Below are positions 57,210 to 64,000 of a DNA stretch of 64,000 nt, piece by piece (the first letter of the stretch is position 1; every line of letters starts with the position of its first letter). The DNA is taken from the NCBI RefSeq assembly GCF_900169275.1, contig NZ_FXZC01000004.1:310001-374000 (forward strand). The letters run 5' to 3'. Origin of the DNA: Brevibacterium casei CIP 102111 (GTDB taxonomy: Bacteria > Actinomycetota > Actinomycetes > Actinomycetales > Brevibacteriaceae). Both the position numbers and the translations under genes were made by a program. The notes under the pieces were generated by a model. The model saw only the letters and a list, made by a program, of their open reading frames with translations. It did no database searches and was not told where the DNA came from.

Positions 57210-59207
57210 CTACCAGATCGTCACACGGGCCTCGGGCGCGAGGTACATGGCATCGGACTCGCTCACGCCGAAGGTGTCGTGGAACGCCGTCATGTTCTTC
57301 ACGACCTGGTTGCACCGGAACTCCTCCGGCGAATGCGGGTCGATGCTCAGCCTGCGGACGCGCTCCTCGGTGCGCATCTTCGTCCGCCACGCCTTCGCCC
57401 ATGCGGCGAAGAACTCCGCGGCCTCCGCTTCGGTGGGGGTGCGGCCGAGTTCGAGTTCGAGCGCCTTCCACCCGATCGACAGTCCGCCGAGGTCGCCGAT
57501 GTTCTCTCCCACGGTGAGCGCCCCGTTGACGTGCTGACCGGCCTCGAGACCGGCGGGAACGAGCGCGTCGTACTGGTCGATGAGGGCCTTCGTGCGCTCC
57601 TCGAAGCGCTCCCGATCCTCGGCCGTCCACCAGTCGACGAGGTTGCCGTCGCCGTCGTAGCGCGAGCCCTGATCGTCGAAGCCGTGTCCGATCTCGTGGC
57701 CGATGACCGCGCCGATCGCCCCGAAGTTCGCCGCCACCGAGCCCTCGGCGTCGAAGAACGGGGGCTGGAGGATCGCGGCGGGGAAGACGATCTCGTTCAT
57801 CACCGGGTGGTAGTAGGCGTTGACCGTCTGCGGGGTCATCAGCCACTCGGTGCGGTCGATCTCACCGCCGATGCGCGTGATCTGGCGGGCGTGCTCGGCT
57901 CGGGCGGCGCGGCGGACGTTGCCGACGAGGTCGTCGGCGGCCATCTCGGCCGGGTACTCGCGCCACTTGACCGGATAGCCGACCTTCGGCGTGAACTTCG
58001 AGAGCTTGACGAGCGCCCGCTGCTTCGTCTCCTCACTCATCCAGTCGAGTTCGGTGATCGACTTCTCGTACGCCTTGATGAGCATGTCGACGAGGTGGTC
58101 GATCGCGTCCTTCGCGGCAGGCGGGAACTCGGCCTCGACGTAGAGCTTGCCGACCGCCTCGCCGAGGAGGGACTCGACGAGCCCGACCCCGCGCTTCCAG
58201 CGGTCCCGCAGCGCCGGAGTGCCCGAGAGCGTGCGGGAGTTGAAGTCGAAGTCCTCTTCGACGATGTCGTCGGTGAGCAGGGACGCCGTCGAGGTGAGCA
58301 CCGACCACCGCAGCCACACCTTGAGCGTCTCGAGGTCGGTGTCCTCCCAGACCTGGGCCATGCCGGCAACGTACGAGGGCTGGCCGACGACGACGGTCTC
58401 GAGTTCGCCGTCGATGTCGGCGGCGACCGCGGCGAACCACGCATCGAAGTCGAACCCGGGGCCGAGCTCGCGCAGCTGCGCGATCGTGTGCTTGTTGTAC
58501 GTCTTCTCGGCATCACGGGTGGCCACGCGGTCCCAGTGGTGGCGGGCGAGTGCGGTCTCGAACGCCATGACCTTCGCGGCCACCTCGGCGTCGGTGATCC
58601 CTGCAGCCTCACCGAGGCCGGCGAATCCGGACATCCTCTGCACGTGCGCGAGGAACTTCTCACGCACCTCGGCGAAGTCGTCGTTGAAGTAGTAGTCCTC
58701 GTCGGGCAGGGAGATTCCGGCCTGGACGAGGTAGAGGGCGTAGATGTCGGAGTCCTTGGCGTCGGCGGTGACGTACCCGCCGAGCAGCCCCCCGATGCCC
58801 TCGGTCTCCAGCCGCCCGAGGAGGTTCGCGAGCTCCGTCTTCGACTCGGCTGAGTCGATGGCGGCGAACGTCGCCTCGAGCGGGGTGATGCCGAGCTCGT
58901 TGATCCGCTCGAGGTCCATGAACGAGGAGAAGAGGTCGGCGACCTTCTGACCCTCGCCGCCGGCCTCCTGCGGGTCGTCGACGACGGAGCGGATGATCGA
59001 GCGCACCTTCGTCTCCGCGGTGTCGAAGAGCTCGCGCATGGCTCCGTCGCCGGCGCGGTCGTCGGGGATCGTGAACGCGTCGATCCACCGCCCGTTGATG
59101 TGGCGGAAGAGGTCGTCCTGCGGGCGCACCGACTCGAGGGGAGCGATGTCGGCAGAGGCTCCCGCGGACTCGGGATTCACCGGTGACGTCGAGGTGTGAG
59201 AAGTCAT
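57210..59207 (-). CDS. M13-family metallopeptidase (neprilysin/PepO type)
   Basis: A 665-residue zinc endopeptidase. Its zinc motif HEIGHGFDD, the second-ligand motif GENIGDLGGL (E and D), and NAYYHPVMNEIVFPA identify M13 peptidases. No signal peptide or TM is seen, so the enzyme is cytosolic like PepO. The start at 59207 gives a Thr/Ser-rich tail before PQDDLFRHINGRW. GATACT lies 8 nt upstream of the ATG, so the mRNA may be leaderless. Confidence 0.92.
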   Translation of the reverse strand: MTSHTSTSPVNPESAGASADIAPLESVRPQDDLFRHINGRWIDAFTIPDDRAGDGAMRELFDTAETKVRSIIRSVVDDPQEAGGEGQKVADLFSSFMDLERINELGITPLEATFAAIDSAESKTELANLLGRLETEGIGGLLGGYVTADAKDSDIYALYLVQAGISLPDEDYYFNDDFAEVREKFLAHVQRMSGFAGLGEAAGITDAEVAAKVMAFETALARHHWDRVATRDAEKTYNKHTIAQLRELGPGFDFDAWFAAVAADIDGELETVVVGQPSYVAGMAQVWEDTDLETLKVWLRWSVLTSTASLLTDDIVEEDFDFNSRTLSGTPALRDRWKRGVGLVESLLGEAVGKLYVEAEFPPAAKDAIDHLVDMLIKAYEKSITELDWMSEETKQRALVKLSKFTPKVGYPVKWREYPAEMAADDLVGNVRRAARAEHARQITRIGGEIDRTEWLMTPQTVNAYYHPVMNEIVFPAAILQPPFFDAEGSVAANFGAIGAVIGHEIGHGFDDQGSRYDGDGNLVDWWTAEDRERFEERTKALIDQYDALVPAGLEAGQHVNGALTVGENIGDLGGLSIGWKALELELGRTPTEAEAAEFFAAWAKAWRTKMRTEERVRRLSIDPHSPEEFRCNQVVKNMTAFHDTFGVSESDAMYLAPEARVTIW

Positions 59208-59259
59208 GGTGCAACAGTATCGTGGACGGTGGCCTTGTCCCTGAGTGAGGAGTGAGAGT

Positions 59260-59832
59260 ATGGCTCTGCCGTCCGTCGTGTTCGTGTGCACCGGCAACAT
59301 CTGCCGGTCCGTCACCGCCGAACGCGTCCTCGAACGTCACTTGGAGACCATCGGCGCCGAGGCGGTCGTCGACTCCGCCGGCATCAGCGACGAGGAGGAG
59401 GGCAACCCCATCGACCCCCGGCAGGCGCGGGTGCTCGCCGCTGCCGGCTACCGCACCGACGACCATGCCGCCCGGCAGATCACCGCCGAATGGCTCGCCG
59501 ACCGGGACCTCGCCGTCGCGATGACCGCCCGCCACTACCGCGCCCTCGAGCGACTCATCGCCGACCTTCCCGCCGAGGCGCGCCCGGAGCTGCGGATGCT
59601 GCGGGAGTTCGACCCCGAGGCGTCGGCCGACCCCCGCCGAGGCGGGACGGCGGATCCGTACGGGAGCGGGGGTCGCCTCGGCGGGGGAGACGATGACGCA
59701 CCCGCTCCCGACGTCCCCGACCCGTGGTACGGCGGCCGATTGACCGATTTCGAAGAAACCCTTGAGACAATGGAGAGGTCTGTGACCGGCCTCACAGATC
59801 ACCTGCGCGCCGTCGCAGCGCACCCTCGGTGA
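59260..59832 (+). CDS. Low-molecular-weight protein tyrosine phosphatase
   Basis: A 190-residue LMW-PTP. The P-loop is C10-TGNICRS (nucleophile C10, R16) and the general acid is D154 in DPWYGG. A typical enzyme is about 150-160 residues; here an in-frame insertion of about 28 residues (121-148), Gly/Asp-rich, precedes the acid loop and is encoded by a perfect DNA inverted repeat. GAGGAG SD gives ATG 59260, 52 nt from the divergent M13 start. It probably acts on kinase-dependent exopolysaccharide or stress pathways. Confidence 0.9.
   Translation: MALPSVVFVCTGNICRSVTAERVLERHLETIGAEAVVDSAGISDEEEGNPIDPRQARVLAAAGYRTDDHAARQITAEWLADRDLAVAMTARHYRALERLIADLPAEARPELRMLREFDPEASADPRRGGTADPYGSGGRLGGGDDDAPAPDVPDPWYGGRLTDFEETLETMERSVTGLTDHLRAVAAHPR
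59631..59687. repeat. Inverted repeat inside the phosphatase gene
   Basis: CCCCCGCCGAGGCG (59631-59644) and CGCCTCGGCGGGGG (59674-59687) are perfect 14-bp inverted arms separated by 29 bp, encoding part of the insertion before the acid loop. The arms contain the window-wide CGCCGAGGCG string. Confidence 0.7.
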
Positions 59833-59917
59833 GGTCGGGATCTGGGATACTGGAGGGGGCGGGACTCGCCGATGGCGAAGTCCCCTTGCCGTGACAATCG
59901 TTGAAGGAGAATCGCAA

Positions 59918-60559
59918 ATGACTCGAACACAGTGGTCCGCTCTCAGGCTCGTGTTCGCCGCCCTCATCGTCGCCGCGCTCAGCGTCGTCGCGGCGGCACC
60001 GGCCAGCGCCCATGATCAGCTGATCTCGACGAACCCCGAGAACGGGGCACAGCTCGACAAGCAGCCGGAGTGGCTCGAGATGAAGTTCTCCGGCGAGATC
60101 CAGGCCGTGGGCTCCGAGGTCATGGTCAAGGTCGACGGCACCGACGTCTCCGCAGGTGAGCTCACCGCGGAAGGCACGACGCTCTCCGTCGCGCTGCCCG
60201 ACAACCTCAAGCCCGGCGCGTACACCGTGGTGTGGCGCGTCGTCTCCTCCGACGGCCACCCGATCTCCGGCGACTTCGCCTTCACCATCGGCGACGCCGA
60301 GGGCGCCGGCGGTTCGGTCGAGCAGTCCACGAAGGCCGGTCTCGGCGGAGCCGTCGTCGACGAACCCGGCAAGAACACCGAAGAGCGCGGTCAGATCGGC
60401 GAATCGACCGGCAGCGACACCGGCATGTCGATGCCGATGATCATCCTCCTCGGCGTCGGAGCGCTCGCCATCATCGTCATCGTCGTCCTCCTCATGCGCC
60501 GCAAGGCCCAGGGCCTGCCCGGGACCAAGGACGAGGGCAAGGGCGGCACGAACAGCTGA
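59918..60559 (+). CDS. CopC-domain copper-binding exported protein
   Basis: A 213-residue exported protein. A signal peptide (1-31, ending APASA) releases H32 of HDQLISTNPENGA as the CopC N-terminal Cu(II) ligand; WRVVSSDGHPISGDFAF is the second CopC site. After a disordered linker, a membrane helix (about 172-192) and a basic tail anchor the protein. AAGGAGA SD. There is no CopD gene here. It probably buffers copper at the cell surface. Confidence 0.9.
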   Translation: MTRTQWSALRLVFAALIVAALSVVAAAPASAHDQLISTNPENGAQLDKQPEWLEMKFSGEIQAVGSEVMVKVDGTDVSAGELTAEGTTLSVALPDNLKPGAYTVVWRVVSSDGHPISGDFAFTIGDAEGAGGSVEQSTKAGLGGAVVDEPGKNTEERGQIGESTGSDTGMSMPMIILLGVGALAIIVIVVLLMRRKAQGLPGTKDEGKGGTNS

Positions 60560-60606
60560 GACTCGTCACCGCGGGTCGCATCCCGCGCTGAGCCTCGACT
60601 CAGCAC

Positions 60607-60642
60607 AGCAGGTCCCCGGACGGAGGCGTCCGGGGACCTGCT
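60607..60642 (+). terminator. Terminator of the CopC-domain gene
   Basis: AGCAGGTCCCCGGACG (60607-60622) and CGTCCGGGGACCTGCT (60627-60642) are perfect 16-bp arms with a GAGG loop, followed by CTATT. Confidence 0.75.
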
Positions 60643-60713
60643 CTATTCATGGGTGGCGGCCGGTCGCATTCACGGGTGGTGGGGTGGAGATCGGTCGGCG
60701 GTGGGGCTCGGCT

Positions 60714-60832
60714 CTCGATCCACGCGGGGCTCGAATATCGACGCTCCGGCGAATCCCGGTTCTCTCGTTCCACGCGGGGCCGGAAATCCGCGTCGCCCGC
60801 GGCGCGGATTTCGAGTGTCGCGTGGATCGGGG
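60714..60832. repeat. CTCGATCCACGCG inverted-repeat element, family P4 copy 2
   Basis: CTCGATCCACGCG (60714) and CTCGTTCCACGCG (60764) with the inverted CGCGTGGATCGG at 60820-60831, and an inner GAAATCCGCG/CGCGGATTTC hairpin at 60783-60812. The arrangement equals 54032-54204. The rest of 60560-60901 contains no gene. Confidence 0.7.
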
Positions 60833-60901
60833 GTTGCGAGCGCTGATCGGGGGTTGCGAGCGTGGCTCGATGAGCTCGCCGTTGGCGGTTGGCGGCCAGG
60901 C

Positions 60902-61627
60902 TCAGGTGTCGGGCCAGGTCGAGGCGCGGGCCACCCGTGCCCCGGTCGCGGAGTCGCTTGTCGCGCTCGCGGTCTCGGTCGTGTGCTTCGCCGAGGCGGT
61001 CGCCGCCTCGAGGATGTCCCGGATCGGTGCGCTCGCCCATGCGGCCATCGCCACCTGCTGGGCGACCTTGTCATCCCAGGTCAGCGGCGGGGAGATCTGC
61101 CGGGCCGCCTCGGCGCCGTGGAGGAGCGCGATGATCGTGCCCGTGCGGACGTCGACCGACTCACCGCCGTCGAGGACGGCGCCGATCTCCGCGCGCAGCC
61201 GTTCCTCGGGTGCCGGGTCGAGCACCTGCCACGACGAGGTGGGGAAGAGTCCGAGGAAGCGGGAACTGCGGTGGTGGAGAACGCCGTGGTTGCCGAGCCG
61301 GACGAGGAGGACGTCGTCGAGGCGGGGGAGGAGGATCGGCAGCGCCGACGACAGCGGTCGCTCCTTCTGCCCGAGGAGCGCGATCGCGTTGACGAACATC
61401 GGATCGGTCGGGCGCGGCACCTCGGCGGGACGGACGAACGGCGAGGCCGGGTCGGAGCCGGGGAGGATGTCGATGAACCCCGCCTCGGCGAGGTCGACGA
61501 GGAGTGCCCCGGTGAGTGCGGACTCGAGTCCGGGGGTGATCTCGGGGATCTTCCCGGATTCGGGCAGGAGCAGGAGCATGAGGTCCTCGCTGATGAGGAG
61601 GTCGCGGCGATCGGGGCCTGCGGTCAT
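60902..61627 (-). CDS. GPP34/GOLPH3-family phosphoprotein
   Basis: A 241-residue protein of the GOLPH3/VPS74 fold found in actinobacteria. It has DLLISEDLMLLLLPESGKIP, the ALTGALLVDLAEAG helix and the RTGTIIALLHGAEAA helix. Eukaryotic members bind PI4P; the bacterial role is unknown but membrane or lipid association is likely. AAGGAC SD places ATG 61627. A Ser/Thr/Ala tail ends the protein. Confidence 0.85.
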   Translation of the reverse strand: MTAGPDRRDLLISEDLMLLLLPESGKIPEITPGLESALTGALLVDLAEAGFIDILPGSDPASPFVRPAEVPRPTDPMFVNAIALLGQKERPLSSALPILLPRLDDVLLVRLGNHGVLHHRSSRFLGLFPTSSWQVLDPAPEERLRAEIGAVLDGGESVDVRTGTIIALLHGAEAARQISPPLTWDDKVAQQVAMAAWASAPIRDILEAATASAKHTTETASATSDSATGARVARASTWPDT

Positions 61628-61953
61628 GGTCGGGTCCTTCCTCGGGGCGGGCAACCATTCGAACGGATGGTGCGGTGACCTGTGCCACGCAGTCTAGCCG
61701 CCAGGGCGCGACAGGTCAGCCGGCCGCGATGACGGCATCCGATCAAATAGCCCCTATCACTTGTTTACATCGTAAGGTAATGTTCGATCGGCAGGGTGTG
61801 TTGCTGCTCGTCCGTGCGCTGCCGCAAGTACGTGCATTGCCGCTTCTGCATGCGGGGACGACGGCCTGAGCACTGAGAAGACTGTGAGCGCCGAGGAGAC
61901 GGGACCGGCCGTTCTCAGCGTTCCGACCATGACGATTCGACGGAGGTGACAGG
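61628..61953. other. Gap with possible small peptide ORF
   Basis: About 326 nt with no clear large gene. An AT-rich patch (61743-61782) could hold a promoter for the glycosyltransferase pair; TTACATCGTAA at 61765-61775 is a small palindrome. ATG 61780 to TGA 61869 encodes a hydrophobic 29-residue peptide (MFDRQGVLLLVRALPQVR...) with a short SD-like AAGG; whether it is translated is unknown. Confidence 0.35.
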
Positions 61954-63219
61954 GTGACAGCGGAGAGGATCAGAGCGATCTCCCTTCCCGCCGATCACCC
62001 CTACGTTCTCGCGATCACGGACCCGACGGCGGTCGAGATCCTGCCCGCGCCGGGTGACGGATCCTCCGGTGCCGACGCCGTCGTCGAACAGTTCCTCATC
62101 GAGGCGTGGGACGAGGACCAGGCAGCGGACGCCGATCTCGTCCACGTTCACTTCGGCTTCGAACTCGTTCCTCTGTCCGCACTCGAGCGATTCGTCGCAG
62201 CCCTCGACAGGCTCGGACTGCCGCTCGTCCTCACGGTCCACGACCTCGAGAATCCGCAGCTGCCCGAGCATGCCCAGGACGACTTCGCTCGCCGACTCGA
62301 GGTCCTCCTCCGGCATGCCGTCCGTGTCATCACCCTCACCGAGGGCGCACGTGCGGAGATCATCCGGCGGTGGTCACGCGAGGTGTCCGTTGTGCCGCAC
62401 CCGCCGCTGGGCTCCGACGTCGCCGAGGCTGTGGTGGCGAGCACTCAACCGCCCGGCGCGCCCGTCGCGAACCGTCCGTCGTCGCCCGGCGCGCCCGTCG
62501 CGGCGCGGCAACCGTTCGCCGCACGGCGACCGTTCACCGCGCGGCGACCGTACACTGCCGGAATCCTCCTCAAGGATGCCCGCCCGTCGCTTGATCTCGC
62601 GGCGATCGCCGCCCTCGCCCGGGCCCTCGGGACCGATCCTCTCCGCAATGATGACTGGCGGCTCACCGTGATCCGGCGACCGACCGTGCGCGCCGGTCGG
62701 GAATCCGAGGTCGCCGAGCTCAAGCGCCTGCTCGACCGGTCCGAATCCGCCGACGTCGAGGTCTGGGCGTCGATGTCGGATCGCGAACTCGAGGACTGGC
62801 TCGCCCGTCTCGATGTCCTCGTCCTGCCCTACCGGCACGGAACTCACTCAGGGCTGCTCGATCTGGCCAACGACCTCGGCACGCGGGTCCTCTACGCCGA
62901 GGTCGGCCATCTCGCCGATCAGCGGCCCGGGACGAACCTCGGCGTGGACTTCCATGATGCCGACTCGCTGCGCGCTGGCCTGCACGCGATCGCCGAGGCG
63001 CCGCCGCTGCCACCCCGCTCCCGTGAGGACGGACTCCGCCTGCTCGCCGAGGTCCGTGACGCGCACACACGGCTCTACCGGTCGGTCGCGGCGAGACGGG
63101 CGAAGACGCCAGCCGCGGCTCCGGCAGTGACGCCGCCAACTGCGACACCGCCAGCCACTGCGGCAACTGCAACGACACCGGCAACGCCCTCACCCGCTGA
63201 CACGGCAGGTGCCCGGTGA
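61954..63219 (+). CDS. Glycosyltransferase (GT4-like), atypical
   Basis: A 421-residue GT-B-fold-like protein. ADADLVHVHFGFELVPLSALERF and PLVLTVHDLENPQLPEH form the N-domain; LARLDVLVLPYRHGTHSGLLDLANDLG is the C-domain donor-site region with GTHSGLLD in place of the usual EGFG. It lacks a clear EX7E pair, so activity is uncertain. A Pro/Ala/Arg low-complexity linker (about 165-205) is encoded partly by an 18-bp tandem repeat. Start GTG 61954 follows GGAGGTGACAG. It couples by GTGA overlap to the next glycosyltransferase gene, probably as a sugar-transfer pair. Confidence 0.75.
   Translation: MTAERIRAISLPADHPYVLAITDPTAVEILPAPGDGSSGADAVVEQFLIEAWDEDQAADADLVHVHFGFELVPLSALERFVAALDRLGLPLVLTVHDLENPQLPEHAQDDFARRLEVLLRHAVRVITLTEGARAEIIRRWSREVSVVPHPPLGSDVAEAVVASTQPPGAPVANRPSSPGAPVAARQPFAARRPFTARRPYTAGILLKDARPSLDLAAIAALARALGTDPLRNDDWRLTVIRRPTVRAGRESEVAELKRLLDRSESADVEVWASMSDRELEDWLARLDVLVLPYRHGTHSGLLDLANDLGTRVLYAEVGHLADQRPGTNLGVDFHDADSLRAGLHAIAEAPPLPPRSREDGLRLLAEVRDAHTRLYRSVAARRAKTPAAAPAVTPPTATPPATAATATTPATPSPADTAGAR
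62503..62556 (+). repeat. 18-bp tandem repeat inside the glycosyltransferase gene
   Basis: GCGCGGCAACCGTTCGCC (62503-62520), GCACGGCGACCGTTCACC (62521-62538) and GCGCGGCGACCGTACACT (62539-62556), three in-frame six-codon units of type A-R-R-P-F/Y-T. Confidence 0.75.
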
Positions 63220-64000
63220 ACCGGCCGCTGCGCATCCTCGTCATCGCCGACTACCGCTACCCGTTGCGCGAACCGCTGCGCGGCGGGCTCGAGACGCACG
63301 AGTGGAACCTCGTGCGGGAGCTGCGGCGGCGCGGCCACGACGTCACCCTCGCAGCGAAGGAGGGCTCCGACTTCCTCGAGAACTCGCCGCCGGCCCTCGT
63401 CTACCCCGAGCTGCCATGGCCGCTGAGCGCTCCCCGATCGGATGCGCACCTGCCCGACGAGGTCGCCGCTCACCAGGCCGCGTGCCTCCACACCGTCATG
63501 GACCACCTCGCGGTCGAAGGGCGAGGGTTCGACGTCGTCCACAACCACGCCGTGAGCACCGTCCCCCTCACCCGAGCGGCCGAGATCCCGGTGCCGCTGT
63601 TCACAACCCTCCACACCCCGCCGCGGATGGACCTCGTCGACGTCATCGACTCCGCCGGAGCGGAGCGGGTCTTCACCGTCTCCCGGTACGCCCAGTCCTC
63701 GTGGGCGAACGCCGGAGTCGCCACCGACGTCGTCACCAACGGTGCGGACGCGACCGTCTGGCCGCTGGGCGCGGGCGGTCCCGGCCTGTGCTGGTTCGGG
63801 CGGATCGTGCCCGAGAAGTACCCGCACCTCGCTGTCGACGTCGCCACCCGCATCGGGGTGCCGCTGCGGATCATCGGTCCGATCGGCGACCCCGACTACT
63901 TCGACGCCTACGTCGCCCCCGCGATCGCGCGCTCCCATGGACTCGTCGACTACCTCGGGTGCCTCAGCCAGCGGGAGACCGCCGAGGTCGTCGGCGCCTC
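63216..64000 (+). CDS. Glycosyltransferase, GT4 family, 3' end beyond window
   Basis: GTG 63216 overlaps the preceding stop (GTGA). The 261 codons present encode a GT4-type N-domain: ILVIADYRYPLREPLRGG, LETHEWNLVRELRRRGHDVTL, FDVVHNHAVSTVPLTRAA and FTVSRYAQSSWANAGV; the C-domain begins at GLCWFGRIVPEKYP. The partner gene and overlap suggest both sugars are added in one glycoconjugate pathway. It lacks a stop within the window and is truncated only by the window end. Confidence 0.85.
   Translation, partial: MNRPLRILVIADYRYPLREPLRGGLETHEWNLVRELRRRGHDVTLAAKEGSDFLENSPPALVYPELPWPLSAPRSDAHLPDEVAAHQAACLHTVMDHLAVEGRGFDVVHNHAVSTVPLTRAAEIPVPLFTTLHTPPRMDLVDVIDSAGAERVFTVSRYAQSSWANAGVATDVVTNGADATVWPLGAGGPGLCWFGRIVPEKYPHLAVDVATRIGVPLRIIGPIGDPDYFDAYVAPAIARSHGLVDYLGCLSQRETAEVVGA

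Overview
The window is high-G+C, gene-dense chromosomal DNA of an actinobacterium. Codon use is GC-biased at third positions, SD sites are AGGAGG-like, and several genes look leaderless. An ectABC cluster, a DtxR-type iron box, a GlxR/CRP-type box and mycobacterial-style acyl-CoA genes all fit Actinomycetota. A Brevibacterium-like member of the Micrococcales is my best guess, but it is inference. I see no rRNA, tRNA, transposase, prophage or CRISPR array.

Layout, left to right. 1-1.7 kb: a small helix-turn-helix protein and an inositol-monophosphatase-family enzyme. 1.8-5.9 kb: an iron-siderophore ABC importer (lipoprotein, two FecCD permeases, ATPase) behind a DtxR-like box. 6.2-9.7 kb: a CPBP protease with a small membrane protein, divergent from a YtcJ-type amidohydrolase. 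10-18.2 kb: a TetR regulator with a DUF1990 protein, divergent from an acyl-CoA ligase / SDR / acyl-CoA dehydrogenase / APH-like kinase operon, then an MFS carrier; this is probably an acid-catabolic unit. 18.3-25 kb: a glycine riboswitch, gcvP-gcvT-gcvH and sdaA, for glycine and serine breakdown feeding one-carbon units and pyruvate. 25.3-27.8 kb: ectABC for ectoine. 28-34.6 kb: an AGCS amino-acid/Na+ symporter, an exported protein, a GDPD, an FMN-binding-split protein and a YyaL/DUF255 thioredoxin-like protein.

34.7-38.8 kb stands out. Its base composition is visibly less GC-rich, and it holds a four-gene minus-strand operon with overlapping reading frames: a lactococcin-972-like exported peptide, two MacB/FtsX-like half permeases and an ABC ATPase. 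A gene-poor stretch lies upstream of the peptide gene. Next comes a single-chain PheRS-like protein (catalytic core plus FDX-ACB domain), preceded by a possible leader peptide and a hairpin that would hide its ribosome-binding site. 40.1-48.3 kb: a PF09818-type ATPase, a ribbon-helix-helix protein with a DUF4097 protein, a DrrAB-like exporter, an amidohydrolase and an extended epimerase. 48.5-52 kb: a TAXI-type TRAP transporter behind a CRP-like palindrome. 52-64 kb: thiC with a TPP riboswitch, an M18 aminopeptidase, a DUF1684 protein, an M13 metallopeptidase, a low-molecular-weight tyrosine phosphatase, a CopC-like protein, a GPP34 protein and a glycosyltransferase pair cut by the window end.

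Two window-wide traits recur. Long near-perfect palindromes occupy gene ends, mostly between convergent genes, and fall into families with members many kilobases apart. The string CGCCGAGGCG recurs about fifty times on both strands, inside and between genes. The most unusual functional candidates are the split-permease bacteriocin operon and the PheRS-like gene with its leader.
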